Positions 8,080 to 16,904 of a stretch of DNA of 64,000 nt are shown in pieces (within the stretch, counting starts at the first letter, position 1; each line of letters starts with the position of its first letter). This stretch comes from Candidatus Sulfotelmatobacter sp. (GTDB lineage: Bacteria; Acidobacteriota; Terriglobia; Terriglobales; Acidobacteriaceae): contig JASHNU010000073.1 in NCBI GenBank assembly GCA_030041475.1, positions 62,001-126,000 of the forward strand, written 5' to 3'. The notes under the pieces were generated by a model, which was given only the letters and a program-made list of their open reading frames with translations, was not told the DNA's origin and ran no database searches. The position numbers and the translations under genes were made by a program.

Positions 8080-9462
8080 TCAGTGCGCGACAGCGGCCGG
8101 CTCAGGGATCGCACGCTCCTGTTGTGCTTTCGCCAGCGATGCGGCAATGTCATCAAACGCGGCCAGGTGCTTGTCGATGTCGGCTTCGGTATGCTGCACC
8201 GAAATCGTCCACTGCTCATCCCACCAGTAAGGCTGAGCCATCACGCCGCGGTTCACCATGCCGAACCAGTAGTGGCGCCAGAGATCGACATCGATCGTCG
8301 TCCAGTCGCGATAGTTGACGATTTCTTTCGGATAAAGCATCAGCGCGCCATTCGCGCCCGCCTGCGCGATGTAGGCTTGCAGGCCCACCTTCGCGATGAT
8401 CTTGCGATAGCCGTCGGCCAGCTTCTTGCTGAGTTTCTCGACGTGCGCATAGTTCTCGCGCGTGAGCACATGGCGAAATGTGGCGAGACCGGCAGCCATC
8501 GAGACCGGATTCGTATTGTACGTTCCGCCATGAAAAACCTTGTGCTGCGAGATCAGATCCATCACCGACTTGTGCGTGCCGAAAGCCGCCAGTGGCAGCC
8601 CGCCGCCAATCGACTTGGCCAGGCAGATCATGTCGGGCATCACGCCGAAATATTCGCTGGCGCCTCCCCAGCAAAGTTTTGCCCCGGTCTTGACTTCGTC
8701 GAAGATCAGCAGCGCTCCGTTCTTGGTGGCGATGTCGCGCAGACCTTGCAGGAAGCCGGGTTGCGGCATGCACAGGCCGACGTTCATGAGAATGGGTTCG
8801 AGTATGATCGCCGCGATCTGACCGGTATTCTCCTTGAAGCGGCGCTCCACGGTCGCGAGACTATTGAAGGTGGCAATTTTGACGTTTTCGAGAGCGGCTT
8901 TGGGAACACCCAAGCCGCCGGGCACCGAGGTTGGAGCGTTAATGTCGCCATAGTCTGGGGCATGAGGCTTCACGCTGACCAGAGCGCTGTCATGCAGGCC
9001 GTGGTACGCGCCTTCGAACTTCACGATCTTGTCGCGACCAGTGGCAGCACGCGCGAGGCGGATGGCATGCATCGTGACTTCGGTGCCGCTATTGCCGAAG
9101 CGGCACATTTCGACCGGGAAGCGGTTGCAAATTTCCTCTGCGAGTTCCCACTCCATGTCGTGCGGCATGCCGAACATGGTGCCGGTCGAAAGGCGCTTTT
9201 CGACTGCCTTCATGACGGCCGGATGGCAGTGTCCCGCCATCAGCGCGCCGAAAGTCAGGTTGTGGTCAATGTATTCGTTGCCGTCGAGATCGCGGAACTT
9301 GCTGCCGCTTGCTTCTTTCACGAAGATCGGCCAGGGATCGTAGGCGCGATAATTGCTGGCCACGCCCAGAGGAATGCGCTTGAGATTTTTCTTGTGGGCT
9401 TCGGCGGATTTGGGCGTGCGGCGTTCGAACGCCGAGATTTCTTTCTGCAGATCGGGGTACAT
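8080..9462 (-). CDS. Class III aminotransferase, glutamate-1-semialdehyde-aminomutase-like
   Basis: A 460-residue PLP enzyme. Motifs: MCRFGNSGTEVTMHAIRLAR, KFEGAYHGLHDSALVSVKP, LIFDEVKTGAKLCWGGASEY, and CLAKSIGGGLPLAAFGTHKS with the Schiff-base lysine. The pattern RFGNSGTEVTMHAIRLARAATGR is that of the HemL-like branch, but the surrounding catabolic genes argue against tetrapyrrole synthesis; an omega-amine or beta-amino-acid aminotransferase is more probable. It is the third class III aminotransferase in 9 kb. Start ATG at 9462. It lies 50 bp upstream of the permease and 103 bp downstream of the receptor gene, on the same strand. Confidence 0.85.
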   Translation of the reverse strand: MYPDLQKEISAFERRTPKSAEAHKKNLKRIPLGVASNYRAYDPWPIFVKEASGSKFRDLDGNEYIDHNLTFGALMAGHCHPAVMKAVEKRLSTGTMFGMPHDMEWELAEEICNRFPVEMCRFGNSGTEVTMHAIRLARAATGRDKIVKFEGAYHGLHDSALVSVKPHAPDYGDINAPTSVPGGLGVPKAALENVKIATFNSLATVERRFKENTGQIAAIILEPILMNVGLCMPQPGFLQGLRDIATKNGALLIFDEVKTGAKLCWGGASEYFGVMPDMICLAKSIGGGLPLAAFGTHKSVMDLISQHKVFHGGTYNTNPVSMAAGLATFRHVLTRENYAHVEKLSKKLADGYRKIIAKVGLQAYIAQAGANGALMLYPKEIVNYRDWTTIDVDLWRHYWFGMVNRGVMAQPYWWDEQWTISVQHTEADIDKHLAAFDDIAASLAKAQQERAIPEPAAVAH

Positions 9463-9512
9463 CGAGATTCTCCGGAGATGCTCAGGCTCCGCATGCGCGG
9501 GCCATTAGAATG

Positions 9513-9536
9513 CCGGGACCGGGGAGGCGGTCCCGG
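9513..9536. repeat. Strong GC hairpin after the TonB-dependent receptor gene
   Basis: CCGGGACCG-GGGAGG-CGGTCCCGG is a perfect 9-bp stem with a 6-nt loop in the gap between the receptor stop (9566) and the aminotransferase start (9462). No T run follows, so it is more likely a processing or attenuation hairpin or a REP-like unit than a classical intrinsic terminator. Confidence 0.45.
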
Positions 9537-9565
9537 GAGGTGTTAGCTACAGTCTATCTCACAAC

Positions 9566-12500
9566 TCAGAAAAAGAACTTCAGAGCAAACTGAAACAACC
9601 GCGGATCGCCAGCCTGAGTGATCCTGCCAAACTCAGTCGGGCCATCTGAAAAGTGCCCGTCCGGATTCGCGTAATTCGTATGGTTAAAGACGTTAAAGAT
9701 TTCTGCGCGGAACTGCAGATACCTGGTCTCGCTCAGAGGAATCTTCTTGTGCACAGAAAAATCCCAATCCTGCGTCCCCGGTCCGCAGCAAATCGTACGC
9801 TGAGTGCCGTTGTTGAACTGTCCCAGCGGTGGATCAGCAAAGTCACCCGGATCAAACCAATACCCCGGTGCCGAGATGCCGAGCGAATTATCTGTAAGTA
9901 CTTTCCGCGGATTCAATTTCTGGAATGGTGCAACCAGGCTCGGCGCTTCGGTGCCCAGGAAGAAGAAGCTGTTGATGAGCTCGGCGTCGTCGGCCGTATC
10001 CAGGCGAATGGGAAATCCGCTCTGGAACTGCGTAATCCCTGAAATCTCCCAGTCATTCAGGATGGCGCGCTTAACGCCTGAATACCTGCGCGTGGGAATC
10101 TCCCAATCGTAGCTGATGACGAACCGTTGCTTTGCATTGAAGATCGAAAGCGCCCGGCTGGCCCGGTAATTGAAAGGATCGAGTGTTTCTTCAAACGTAG
10201 AACCATCGTCGATCGACTTGCTGAACGTGTATGCCGCCTGGAATTGCAGACCGCGGGAGAATCGCTTTTGCAGCATCATCTCCAACGCGTTGTAAACCGA
10301 GTTGGCGATCGTGTCCTCGGCGAAGACGTCAGTGAACACGGGAATTCCGTCGACGGGACAACCAACGCTGGTACTCGTATTCCCACTCACGTAGGGGCCC
10401 GTGTAAGGGTTGCAGTTGGGCGACGAGTACGGACGCAGACCAACCAGATTCAGCCCGCCGGGCGCGACCGATCCGATCGTGGTACCAGCGGGAATGACCG
10501 TCGGGCCGTTGGGACCGTAAGGAACGTGGAACCCTCCGGGAGGCGCGGTAGCCTGGGGCATGATGGTCCATTGCGAGTCTTCGAAAGTGGGCGCACAGTT
10601 GGCGCCCTCACCATACGACGTCACGTACGGGTTGGTTACGGGATTCGGACTTTCGGCATAGACACTCATAATGTCGAGGCAAGTCTGCGGAGTCGACGGG
10701 TTGATGTCATGAGACGCCAGCAGACGATGTCCCTGCGAGCCGACATAGCCGACCTGCAGCATTAGGCTGGGGCTCAATTCGCGCTGGATGGTCAGATTGT
10801 ACTGACTGGTGTATTGCGTGCGCAGATGGGGTTCGAAATCACCATAGAGAAGGATCGGGCGGAAAAAAGACAGATCGGTGGGCTGCCCCTTGGTCGGGGT
10901 GATGATTCCATTGAAGGGGTTAGGATTCACATACCCACCTTGGGCGACAAAAGGAGTGTTGAAAAGCTCGTCTGAAAGCGAGGAGCTTCCGCCGAAGGGA
11001 GGTTCGGCGCCGAACTGCGCCGCAACCAATTCTTCAATCGGATTGTAGAAAAGTCCAAAACCCGCGCGAATGCTTGTCTTTCCGTTGCTTCCGAATAGCT
11101 TGGCCAGGGGGCCGCTCTTGAAGTCGGGACTGTAAGCCACTCCAATGCGAGGCGCAAAAGCCTTGTAGTAGGTCGAGGTCAGGCCGGCGGGGACGCCAGG
11201 ATCACCGGGGACAACCAAACCGGTCGGCGTCGAACCTGTGTTGGCGCAAGTCGGATTGGTAACCCCATAGCCCTCCCAGTAAGAAGTGCTCGTGCTGATT
11301 CCGCAGGGATAAACCGTGGAATTTTGGCCGGGTCGGAAAGTCTCGACGTGTTGGGCGATGTCGGTTAGCGGCGGATTGAATTCCCAGCGCAGGCCGTAGT
11401 TGAGGGTCAGGTTCGGTTTGAGTTTCCAGCTATCCTGAACAAACGGGTAGACAGCCGTGCTGCGAATATCTTCGCGCTGGCCCGATCCCTCAATATAGAG
11501 ATCAGGGAGACCGAGCAAGTACTCGGCATAATTGTCGCCGTCGCCGGGAAGGATGGCATTCGGTCCAGTGTTGCTGAAACTGAAGTAGCCGTTGACGTCG
11601 AAATAATAATACTGGTCGAAGCGGGCGCGGCGTGCATCCACGCCAAACTTGAAAGTGTGGTTGCCTTTGACCCAGGTCAGGCCGTCGCTCCACTGAAAAC
11701 TGTTGCCAACCTGGGGAAGAAATCCCTCCCAGTTGTTGCCAAACTCCGCGCCTCCCCCGACGATGACGTAGGGGACGCCGGTCAGAGTGGAAGGCAGGCC
11801 TGGCGTGATGCCGTACTTCGGGTTTGTGCCAAACTGCCCCACCACCGAGGTACTGCCAAGGCTTGAATCAGACGTCCCGGTAAAGCAGAACGCGGCGGCT
11901 GCGCTGCCGCAAGACGAGGTAACGGCGTTCGTAGTCTGCGACTTCAGGAATCCGAGTTCCCCTTCCCTCATGTATGTGAAGTGAGCTTCGTTGACGAGCG
12001 CGTTGCTGATGGTCCAGGTATGGGTAAAGTTCCACTGCTGATAGCGAAGATCGTTATAGTTTCCAAAGCCGGGAAGGTTGGCGCCCGATTGTTCAAACGT
12101 ATTGTACGGCTGCAGTTGAGTGCCGTCGTTGAAGTAATAGTAGGCGGTCAGGTTTTGGTGATCGTTGATTCTGTGATCCACACGGACCGTAAATTGGTTG
12201 GCATTATCGGTTCCGACGGGAACCGCCTCGAACTGGCTCGACCCGACGTTGGCCGTGGGCACGTACTGCTGCAGCAGATTAACAGCCACAGGATCCTGGC
12301 AAGGAACCGGAATGATGCCGTTCGGAAACACTGTGTTCCACGGAATGTACGCCGCTCCGGTATTGGGATTGGTCTGTGTGGGCAGCGAGGCAATCGAATA
12401 ACCTAAAGCCGTATCGCATCCCGGGCGACCGTCGAGAACCTGCCCCACGAACGTGTTGTAGATCCCGGGATAGGATTGGCATGGATTGGTGTAAGGAGGG

Positions 12501-13603
12501 GTGGTCGAGCAGGAGGTCTGCCCGGAGGCCGGTATGCCTGCGGGAAATCCGCATACACCGTTAGAACAGGCTTGGGTGAAGATCCCACCGAATTCACCCG
12601 ACGCCGGCGTGCTCCCTATCGCGGGAGCGCCAGTCGGTACTGTTACCAGCTGCCCCGTCTGGCCTGCTCGGATGCGGCGCAACTCTGTCGACAAAAAGAA
12701 AAACGTCCGGTCCTTCTTGATGGGACCGCCGAATGTGCCCCCGAACTGATTCTGATTCAGCTGAGGTGTGAAAGGGTCGCCGTATCCTTTGGAATCGAGA
12801 ATGGTGTTGCGGAAATACTCGTAGATATTGCCGTGAAACCGGTTTGTCCCTGACTTGGTGATAACGTTTACAACGGACCCCGAGTTGCGGCCATACTCGG
12901 CATCGAAGGTATTGGTGATGACGCGAAACTCCTCAACCGCATCAGGAGTCGGTTCGATCGTCGGCGTATTGACGAATTGATCGTTGGCGTCGCCGCCGTT
13001 TACGCTGAAGTTGTTGGCGCGCGTGCGGCCTCCGTTAACCGAAACTGAACCCGGATCATCGGAACCAAAGAACAAGCTGCCGCTCGATCCAAGCTGCGAC
13101 TGCACTCCCGGCTGAAGCTGCAGGAACTGATAAGTATCGCGCGTGTTCAGCGGCAATTCATTCACGGATCGGTCGTTGATCACTGCGCCAAGCTGCGTGC
13201 TGGTCGTATCAATCTGCGGAGCTTCGGACGTAACGTCCACAACTTCCTGTGTGCCGCCAATCTGCAGCACGGAGTTCAGGGTCATCACCTGGTTGACGTC
13301 GAGGATCAGATCTTTCTGCTGATTTTTCTTAAAGCCCTTAAGCTCGAAAGTCGCCTGATAGGTCGCGGGCACAACATTCACGAACGAATAATCGCCGCTG
13401 TCGTTGGTCTGCGCGTCGCGGCTCACTCCGGTCGCCTGATTGGTGAGCGTGATCTTTACGCCCGAGAGCACCGCGCCGGTGGGATCCGAAACTCGGCCGA
13501 GGATTCGGCCGGTTGCACCCTGGGCGGCAAGCAGTGTGGGGAAAAGCAGGCAGATGCCGATCATCAGATACAGCGGAATCCATCGGGCTCGCAGTGACGG
13601 CAT
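9566..13603 (-). CDS. Oar-type TonB-dependent outer-membrane receptor
   Basis: A 1345-residue exported protein. A signal peptide (residues 1-27, ending LLAAQG) is followed by a carboxypeptidase-regulatory-like beta-sandwich (about 30-110: ATGRILGRVSDPTGAVLSGV) and a plug domain beginning near EVVDVTSEAPQIDTT, with SVNGGRTRANNFSVNGGDAN and EYGRNSGSVVNVITKSGTN typical of the large acidobacterial Oar receptors. The rest is a beta-barrel ending with aromatic residues (RLFQFALKFFF), the usual C-terminal outer-membrane signal. Substrate unknown. Its placement between catabolic genes and a divergent regulator suggests it takes up a substrate of this locus (inference). GGAGG lies 4-5 nt before the ATG at 13603. 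Confidence 0.93.
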   Translation of the reverse strand: MPSLRARWIPLYLMIGICLLFPTLLAAQGATGRILGRVSDPTGAVLSGVKITLTNQATGVSRDAQTNDSGDYSFVNVVPATYQATFELKGFKKNQQKDLILDVNQVMTLNSVLQIGGTQEVVDVTSEAPQIDTTSTQLGAVINDRSVNELPLNTRDTYQFLQLQPGVQSQLGSSGSLFFGSDDPGSVSVNGGRTRANNFSVNGGDANDQFVNTPTIEPTPDAVEEFRVITNTFDAEYGRNSGSVVNVITKSGTNRFHGNIYEYFRNTILDSKGYGDPFTPQLNQNQFGGTFGGPIKKDRTFFFLSTELRRIRAGQTGQLVTVPTGAPAIGSTPASGEFGGIFTQACSNGVCGFPAGIPASGQTSCSTTPPYTNPCQSYPGIYNTFVGQVLDGRPGCDTALGYSIASLPTQTNPNTGAAYIPWNTVFPNGIIPVPCQDPVAVNLLQQYVPTANVGSSQFEAVPVGTDNANQFTVRVDHRINDHQNLTAYYYFNDGTQLQPYNTFEQSGANLPGFGNYNDLRYQQWNFTHTWTISNALVNEAHFTYMREGELGFLKSQTTNAVTSSCGSAAAAFCFTGTSDSSLGSTSVVGQFGTNPKYGITPGLPSTLTGVPYVIVGGGAEFGNNWEGFLPQVGNSFQWSDGLTWVKGNHTFKFGVDARRARFDQYYYFDVNGYFSFSNTGPNAILPGDGDNYAEYLLGLPDLYIEGSGQREDIRSTAVYPFVQDSWKLKPNLTLNYGLRWEFNPPLTDIAQHVETFRPGQNSTVYPCGISTSTSYWEGYGVTNPTCANTGSTPTGLVVPGDPGVPAGLTSTYYKAFAPRIGVAYSPDFKSGPLAKLFGSNGKTSIRAGFGLFYNPIEELVAAQFGAEPPFGGSSSLSDELFNTPFVAQGGYVNPNPFNGIITPTKGQPTDLSFFRPILLYGDFEPHLRTQYTSQYNLTIQRELSPSLMLQVGYVGSQGHRLLASHDINPSTPQTCLDIMSVYAESPNPVTNPYVTSYGEGANCAPTFEDSQWTIMPQATAPPGGFHVPYGPNGPTVIPAGTTIGSVAPGGLNLVGLRPYSSPNCNPYTGPYVSGNTSTSVGCPVDGIPVFTDVFAEDTIANSVYNALEMMLQKRFSRGLQFQAAYTFSKSIDDGSTFEETLDPFNYRASRALSIFNAKQRFVISYDWEIPTRRYSGVKRAILNDWEISGITQFQSGFPIRLDTADDAELINSFFFLGTEAPSLVAPFQKLNPRKVLTDNSLGISAPGYWFDPGDFADPPLGQFNNGTQRTICCGPGTQDWDFSVHKKIPLSETRYLQFRAEIFNVFNHTNYANPDGHFSDGPTEFGRITQAGDPRLFQFALKFFF

Positions 13604-13672
13604 GGAACCTCCAGACTTCCTGGGAGATTGTTGAAATTTTTTTCGTGTTGAATCTTCGTCGCTAACGACAGC

Positions 13673-13700
13673 TTGAATCTATTCAGAACCTTGCTATAAT
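13673..13700 (+). promoter_or_regulatory. Predicted sigma70 promoter of the regulator-potDABC genes
   Basis: TTGAAT (13673-13678), a 16-nt spacer and a consensus TATAAT (13695-13700) point toward the regulator gene at 13817. The -10 box sits inside the spacer of a perfect inverted repeat (13687-13711). Confidence 0.6.
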
Positions 13701-13711
13701 CCCGCAAGGTT
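13687..13711. promoter_or_regulatory. Candidate operator: 8-bp perfect inverted repeat around the -10 box
   Basis: AACCTTGC and GCAAGGTT are exact inverted repeats separated by TATAATCCC. The symmetric site covers the -10 box of the divergent intergenic region, so a bound dimer would block or remodel the promoter. The adjacent MerR/XRE/cupin gene product is the natural candidate ligand-responsive binder (inference). Confidence 0.55.
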
Positions 13712-13768
13712 AGAGAAGCCGGGCAGGCACTGTCAAGGATAAAAACGAGTCTTACACACGAGAATCTG

Positions 13769-13798
13769 CGACGTCGAAATGTCACGTTCGAGACGTCG
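13769..13798. promoter_or_regulatory. Imperfect inverted repeat in the leader of the regulator gene
   Basis: CGACGTCGAA (13769-13778) and TTCGAGACGTCG (13787-13798) pair except for a 2-nt bulge. The site ends 18 nt before the regulator ATG, so it could be a second operator or an RNA hairpin limiting translation. Confidence 0.4.
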
Positions 13799-13816
13799 TG
13801 CCGCCTTCAGCAGGCA

Positions 13817-14617
13817 ATGAAACCGAGCAGCCCCAAACCTTACTTGAAGATCGGCGACGTAGCCAAGAAAGTGGGCGTCTCGCCGTCGGTGATTCGCTCC
13901 TGGGAGAGCCTGGGACTCGCGAGGCCGCAGCGCACGGCAAGCAAGTACCGTCTGTACACGGTGGACGATGTGAAACTGCTGCGGCGGGCGCGGTTCCTGC
14001 GCAAGGTGCGCGGACTGAACGCCCCGGCAATCGTACAATTGCTCAAACGCGAGGGCAGGGTGCATCCTGCAGGCGATGGCAATGTGGGCGCCATTGGTGC
14101 GCACTTGCGGCAACTGCGCATGCGACGCAGGCTTTCGCTCGCGCAAGTGGCTGAGACGGTGGGCATCTCAGTGGGATTTCTCAGTGCGCTGGAACGCTCT
14201 CAGATGAGCGGCTCGGTGGGGACGTTGCGCAAGCTGGCGCGGTTTTACAAAACGAATATCCTCGAATTTTTTGACGCGCATGGAGCCGGCAGTCGGCAAG
14301 TGCGTCCGGGCGATCGCAAGGTGCTGCAGGCGGGTGAGGGCGTGCGCATGGAACTGCTGGCTTGGGGAAACACGGTGATGGAGCCGCATTTGTTTCGCGT
14401 GGCGCCCGCAGCCGGCAGCGGTGATTCGTACGCGCACGAAGGCGAGGAGTTCATTTACGTGCTGCGTGGCGATTTGGAGATCATGCTCGCAGGCGAAAAA
14501 TACCGTCTGAAGCCGGGCGACAGCTTCTATTTCGAGAGTGCGACACCGCATCGCTGGAAGAATCCCGGCCGGAAAGAAACGTGGGTATTGTGGGTCAACA
14601 CTCCGCCGACATTCTAG
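13817..14617 (+). CDS. MerR + XRE + cupin three-domain transcriptional regulator
   Basis: The 266 residues hold three modules. Residues 10-75 are a MerR-type winged HTH (LKIGDVAKKVGVSPSVIRSW, then SKYRLYTVDDVKLLRRARFL). Residues 92-150 are a second, XRE-type HTH (RQLRMRRRLSLAQVAETVGI, then GFLSALERSQMSGSVGTLRK). Residues 180-262 form a cupin (HEGEEFIYVLRGDLEIMLAG, then LKPGDSFYFESATPHRWKN), a small-molecule sensor. XRE+cupin is the architecture of the putrescine repressor PuuR, and its location directly before potDABC fits a polyamine-responsive regulator; the added N-terminal MerR domain is unusual. It is divergent from the TonB-dependent receptor, so one operator region could control both sides. 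Confidence 0.88.
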   Translation: MKPSSPKPYLKIGDVAKKVGVSPSVIRSWESLGLARPQRTASKYRLYTVDDVKLLRRARFLRKVRGLNAPAIVQLLKREGRVHPAGDGNVGAIGAHLRQLRMRRRLSLAQVAETVGISVGFLSALERSQMSGSVGTLRKLARFYKTNILEFFDAHGAGSRQVRPGDRKVLQAGEGVRMELLAWGNTVMEPHLFRVAPAAGSGDSYAHEGEEFIYVLRGDLEIMLAGEKYRLKPGDSFYFESATPHRWKNPGRKETWVLWVNTPPTF

Positions 14618-14658
14618 GTTGCGGAAATGAGCAACACGGAATCTGCACGGGAGGGACC

Positions 14659-15732
14659 ATGAACTGGCGACGCATCGTCGGGCTACTGCCCGTTTTCGTG
14701 GCGGTTCTGTTCGTTGGATCGTGTACGAAGAAGACTCCCACGCTCAACCTGCTGGTGTGGGAAGGCTATGCCGATCCCTCATTCGTGCAGGCATTTGAGC
14801 AAGAAAATCATTGCAAGATTGCAGCGTCGTACATGGGATCGGACGATGAACTGATGGCCAAACTGCACGGAGGCAGTGCGTCGAACTACGACATCATTTC
14901 GCCATCGAGTGACGTAGCGGCCTCGATCGCGAACGCGAATCCGGAGCTGGCTGCGCCGCTCGATCTTTCGAAAATTCCCAGTTACAGCCAACTCTCTCCT
15001 CAGCTCACTTCCCTGCCCCTAGTACACGCCAAGGGCAATGTGTACGGAGTGCCGTTCATGTGGGGGCCGAACCCAATCGTGTACGACACGACTGTTTTTC
15101 ACCAGCCGCCCGATTCGTGGAATGTCATGTGGGATCCGAAATACAAAGGCAAAGTTTCGGTGTGGGACGATCTTTCCACTGTCTACATGGCGGCGCAGGT
15201 GCTCGGCTTTGACAAGCCCGAGCCGTCGCATCTTTACAACCTCAGCGATCAGGAACTCGAGGCCGTCCGCAAGAAGCTATTGGAGTTGAAGCCGAATGTG
15301 CGGAAAATGTGGGCCACAGGCGGTGAGCTTACGAATCTGTTCGAGAATCATGAAATCGTCATCGCGATGGGCTGGCCGCTGAACACGGCCGAACTCAAGA
15401 AGGCCGGTTTCCCTGCCGGCGAAACGATCCCGAAAGAAAACACAACGGGCTGGATCGACCACCTGATGATCACAGCCGGGAGCGAAAACAAGGAACTGGC
15501 TTACAAGTTCCTGGAATACATGGTTTCGGCCAAGGCGCAGCAACTCGTTGCCAAGAAGACGAATTACGCTCCGGCCAATCCACAGGCAGCGAAGTTCATG
15601 ACGCCCGACGAAGTGAAGAGTTCGCACCTGGACGACGTGGACAACTACCAGAGGCACATCTATTTCTGGCAGAATGTGCCACGGCGCGCGAAGTACACCG
15701 AGATCTGGAACGAGGTGAAAGCCGCGCAGTAA
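14659..15732 (+). CDS. potD: Spermidine/putrescine ABC transporter substrate-binding lipoprotein
   Basis: A 357-residue periplasmic binding protein. The ATG at 14659 is chosen over upstream in-frame starts because GGGAGGGA precedes it by 2-3 nt and because it begins a lipoprotein signal (FVAVLFVGSCTKK, lipobox Cys about residue 21). The mature part begins LNLLVWEGYADPSFVQAFEQ, the classic PotD/PotF opening, with SYMGSDDELMAKL, YDIISPSSDVAAS and VYGVPFMWGPNPIVYDT. It should capture a polyamine and deliver it to PotBC. It follows the regulator by 41 bp and leads the pot operon. Confidence 0.9.
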   Translation: MNWRRIVGLLPVFVAVLFVGSCTKKTPTLNLLVWEGYADPSFVQAFEQENHCKIAASYMGSDDELMAKLHGGSASNYDIISPSSDVAASIANANPELAAPLDLSKIPSYSQLSPQLTSLPLVHAKGNVYGVPFMWGPNPIVYDTTVFHQPPDSWNVMWDPKYKGKVSVWDDLSTVYMAAQVLGFDKPEPSHLYNLSDQELEAVRKKLLELKPNVRKMWATGGELTNLFENHEIVIAMGWPLNTAELKKAGFPAGETIPKENTTGWIDHLMITAGSENKELAYKFLEYMVSAKAQQLVAKKTNYAPANPQAAKFMTPDEVKSSHLDDVDNYQRHIYFWQNVPRRAKYTEIWNEVKAAQ

Positions 15733-15779
15733 ATGCTGCGCTGTGCGGCATCGTTGTGGCCCTCGGCCAGGCCTGCTGA

Positions 15780-16904
15780 ATGCTGCGCAACGATTTCTCA
15801 ACCATGATCTCACCAACCACTTCCGACGCGAAGGTCGCAGCAGGGGCAGTGTCGACGGCAAAACCCGCGCTGCTCGCCATCCGCAACGTAGCCAAAAGCT
15901 TTGGCCGCAATGTTGTGCTGCGCGACATTTCGCTGGAGATAGCCGAGGGGGAATTTCTCACGATTCTGGGTGAAAGCGGCTCGGGCAAAACGACGCTGCT
16001 GCGCATCATCGCCGGCTTCGAGAGGGCCACTTCGGGCGAACTTTGGATGGGCACAGAACGGCTCGACGCCCAACCTCCATACCGTCGCCGCGTGAACACC
16101 GTGTTTCAGCACTATGCACTGTTTCCGCATTTGACGGTCGAAGAGAACGTCGGATACGGATTGCGGGTTGCCAAACGGCCTGAGGCGGAAATTACTCAGC
16201 GAGTGGTCGAGGCTCTCGCCAAAGTTAAGATGACCGAGCACGCCAAGAAGAAGCCGTCGAAGATCAGCGGCGGTCAGCAGCAACGTGTGGCGCTGGCACG
16301 TGCGCTGGTCAACCGGCCGCGGCTACTGTTGCTCGACGAGCCGCTTTCCGCGCTGGATGCCAACTTGCGCCGGCAGATGCAGGTGGAACTGAAATCGCTG
16401 CAACGAGAAGTTGGAATTGCCTTCGTCTTCGTTACGCACGATCAGGAAGAAGCGATGGTGATGTCGGACCGGATCGCGCTTCTGCGCTCGGGCGAATTAG
16501 AGCAGGTCGCAACGCCGCGCGAAATCTACAGTCGCCCCGCAACGGCCTATGTGGCGCAGTTCATCGGGCATACGAATCTGCTGCGAGGCGCGGTGCGCGA
16601 CGGTGTGGTGCGATGCGAAACTCTTTCGTGGTCGTCAACGCTTCCTGACGGGCCGGTACTGTTTTCCTTGCGGCCGGAGCAGATTCGTCTCGGAAGTTCC
16701 GGTGCATCAGGCATGGTCCGCACTCGTGGGCGAATTCTGCATCAGGCGTTCCACGGCGCGACAGAACTGATTCGCGTGCAGTGTGCCGGTGATCTCGTGC
16801 TGACGGTTAGAACCACGAGCGGCAGCGCGCCACAGAACGAAGTTGAAGTAGAGTTTTCTCCCTCCGACGCGGTCGTAGTGCGCGAGTCTCCGGAAAGGAA
16901 CTGA
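15780..16904 (+). CDS. potA: Polyamine ABC transporter ATP-binding subunit
   Basis: A 374-residue ABC ATPase. Walker A GESGSGKTT, Q-loop NTVFQHYALFPHLTV, signature SGGQQQRVALARAL, Walker B LLLLDEPLSALD and the switch histidine in FVTHDQEEAM are all present. A C-terminal TOBE-like regulatory domain follows (about residues 280-370), as in PotA. It energises uptake through PotB and PotC. An ATG at 15804 is an alternative start; neither has a clear ribosome site. Its TGA overlaps the ATG of potB by 1 nt, so translation is coupled. Confidence 0.9.
   Translation: MLRNDFSTMISPTTSDAKVAAGAVSTAKPALLAIRNVAKSFGRNVVLRDISLEIAEGEFLTILGESGSGKTTLLRIIAGFERATSGELWMGTERLDAQPPYRRRVNTVFQHYALFPHLTVEENVGYGLRVAKRPEAEITQRVVEALAKVKMTEHAKKKPSKISGGQQQRVALARALVNRPRLLLLDEPLSALDANLRRQMQVELKSLQREVGIAFVFVTHDQEEAMVMSDRIALLRSGELEQVATPREIYSRPATAYVAQFIGHTNLLRGAVRDGVVRCETLSWSSTLPDGPVLFSLRPEQIRLGSSGASGMVRTRGRILHQAFHGATELIRVQCAGDLVLTVRTTSGSAPQNEVEVEFSPSDAVVVRESPERN

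Noticed and set aside
8080-9462. Assigning the third aminotransferase as hemL (glutamate-1-semialdehyde aminomutase)
   Set aside because: Only the general fold and family motifs agree; neighbouring genes are catabolic and no other hem gene is adjacent.
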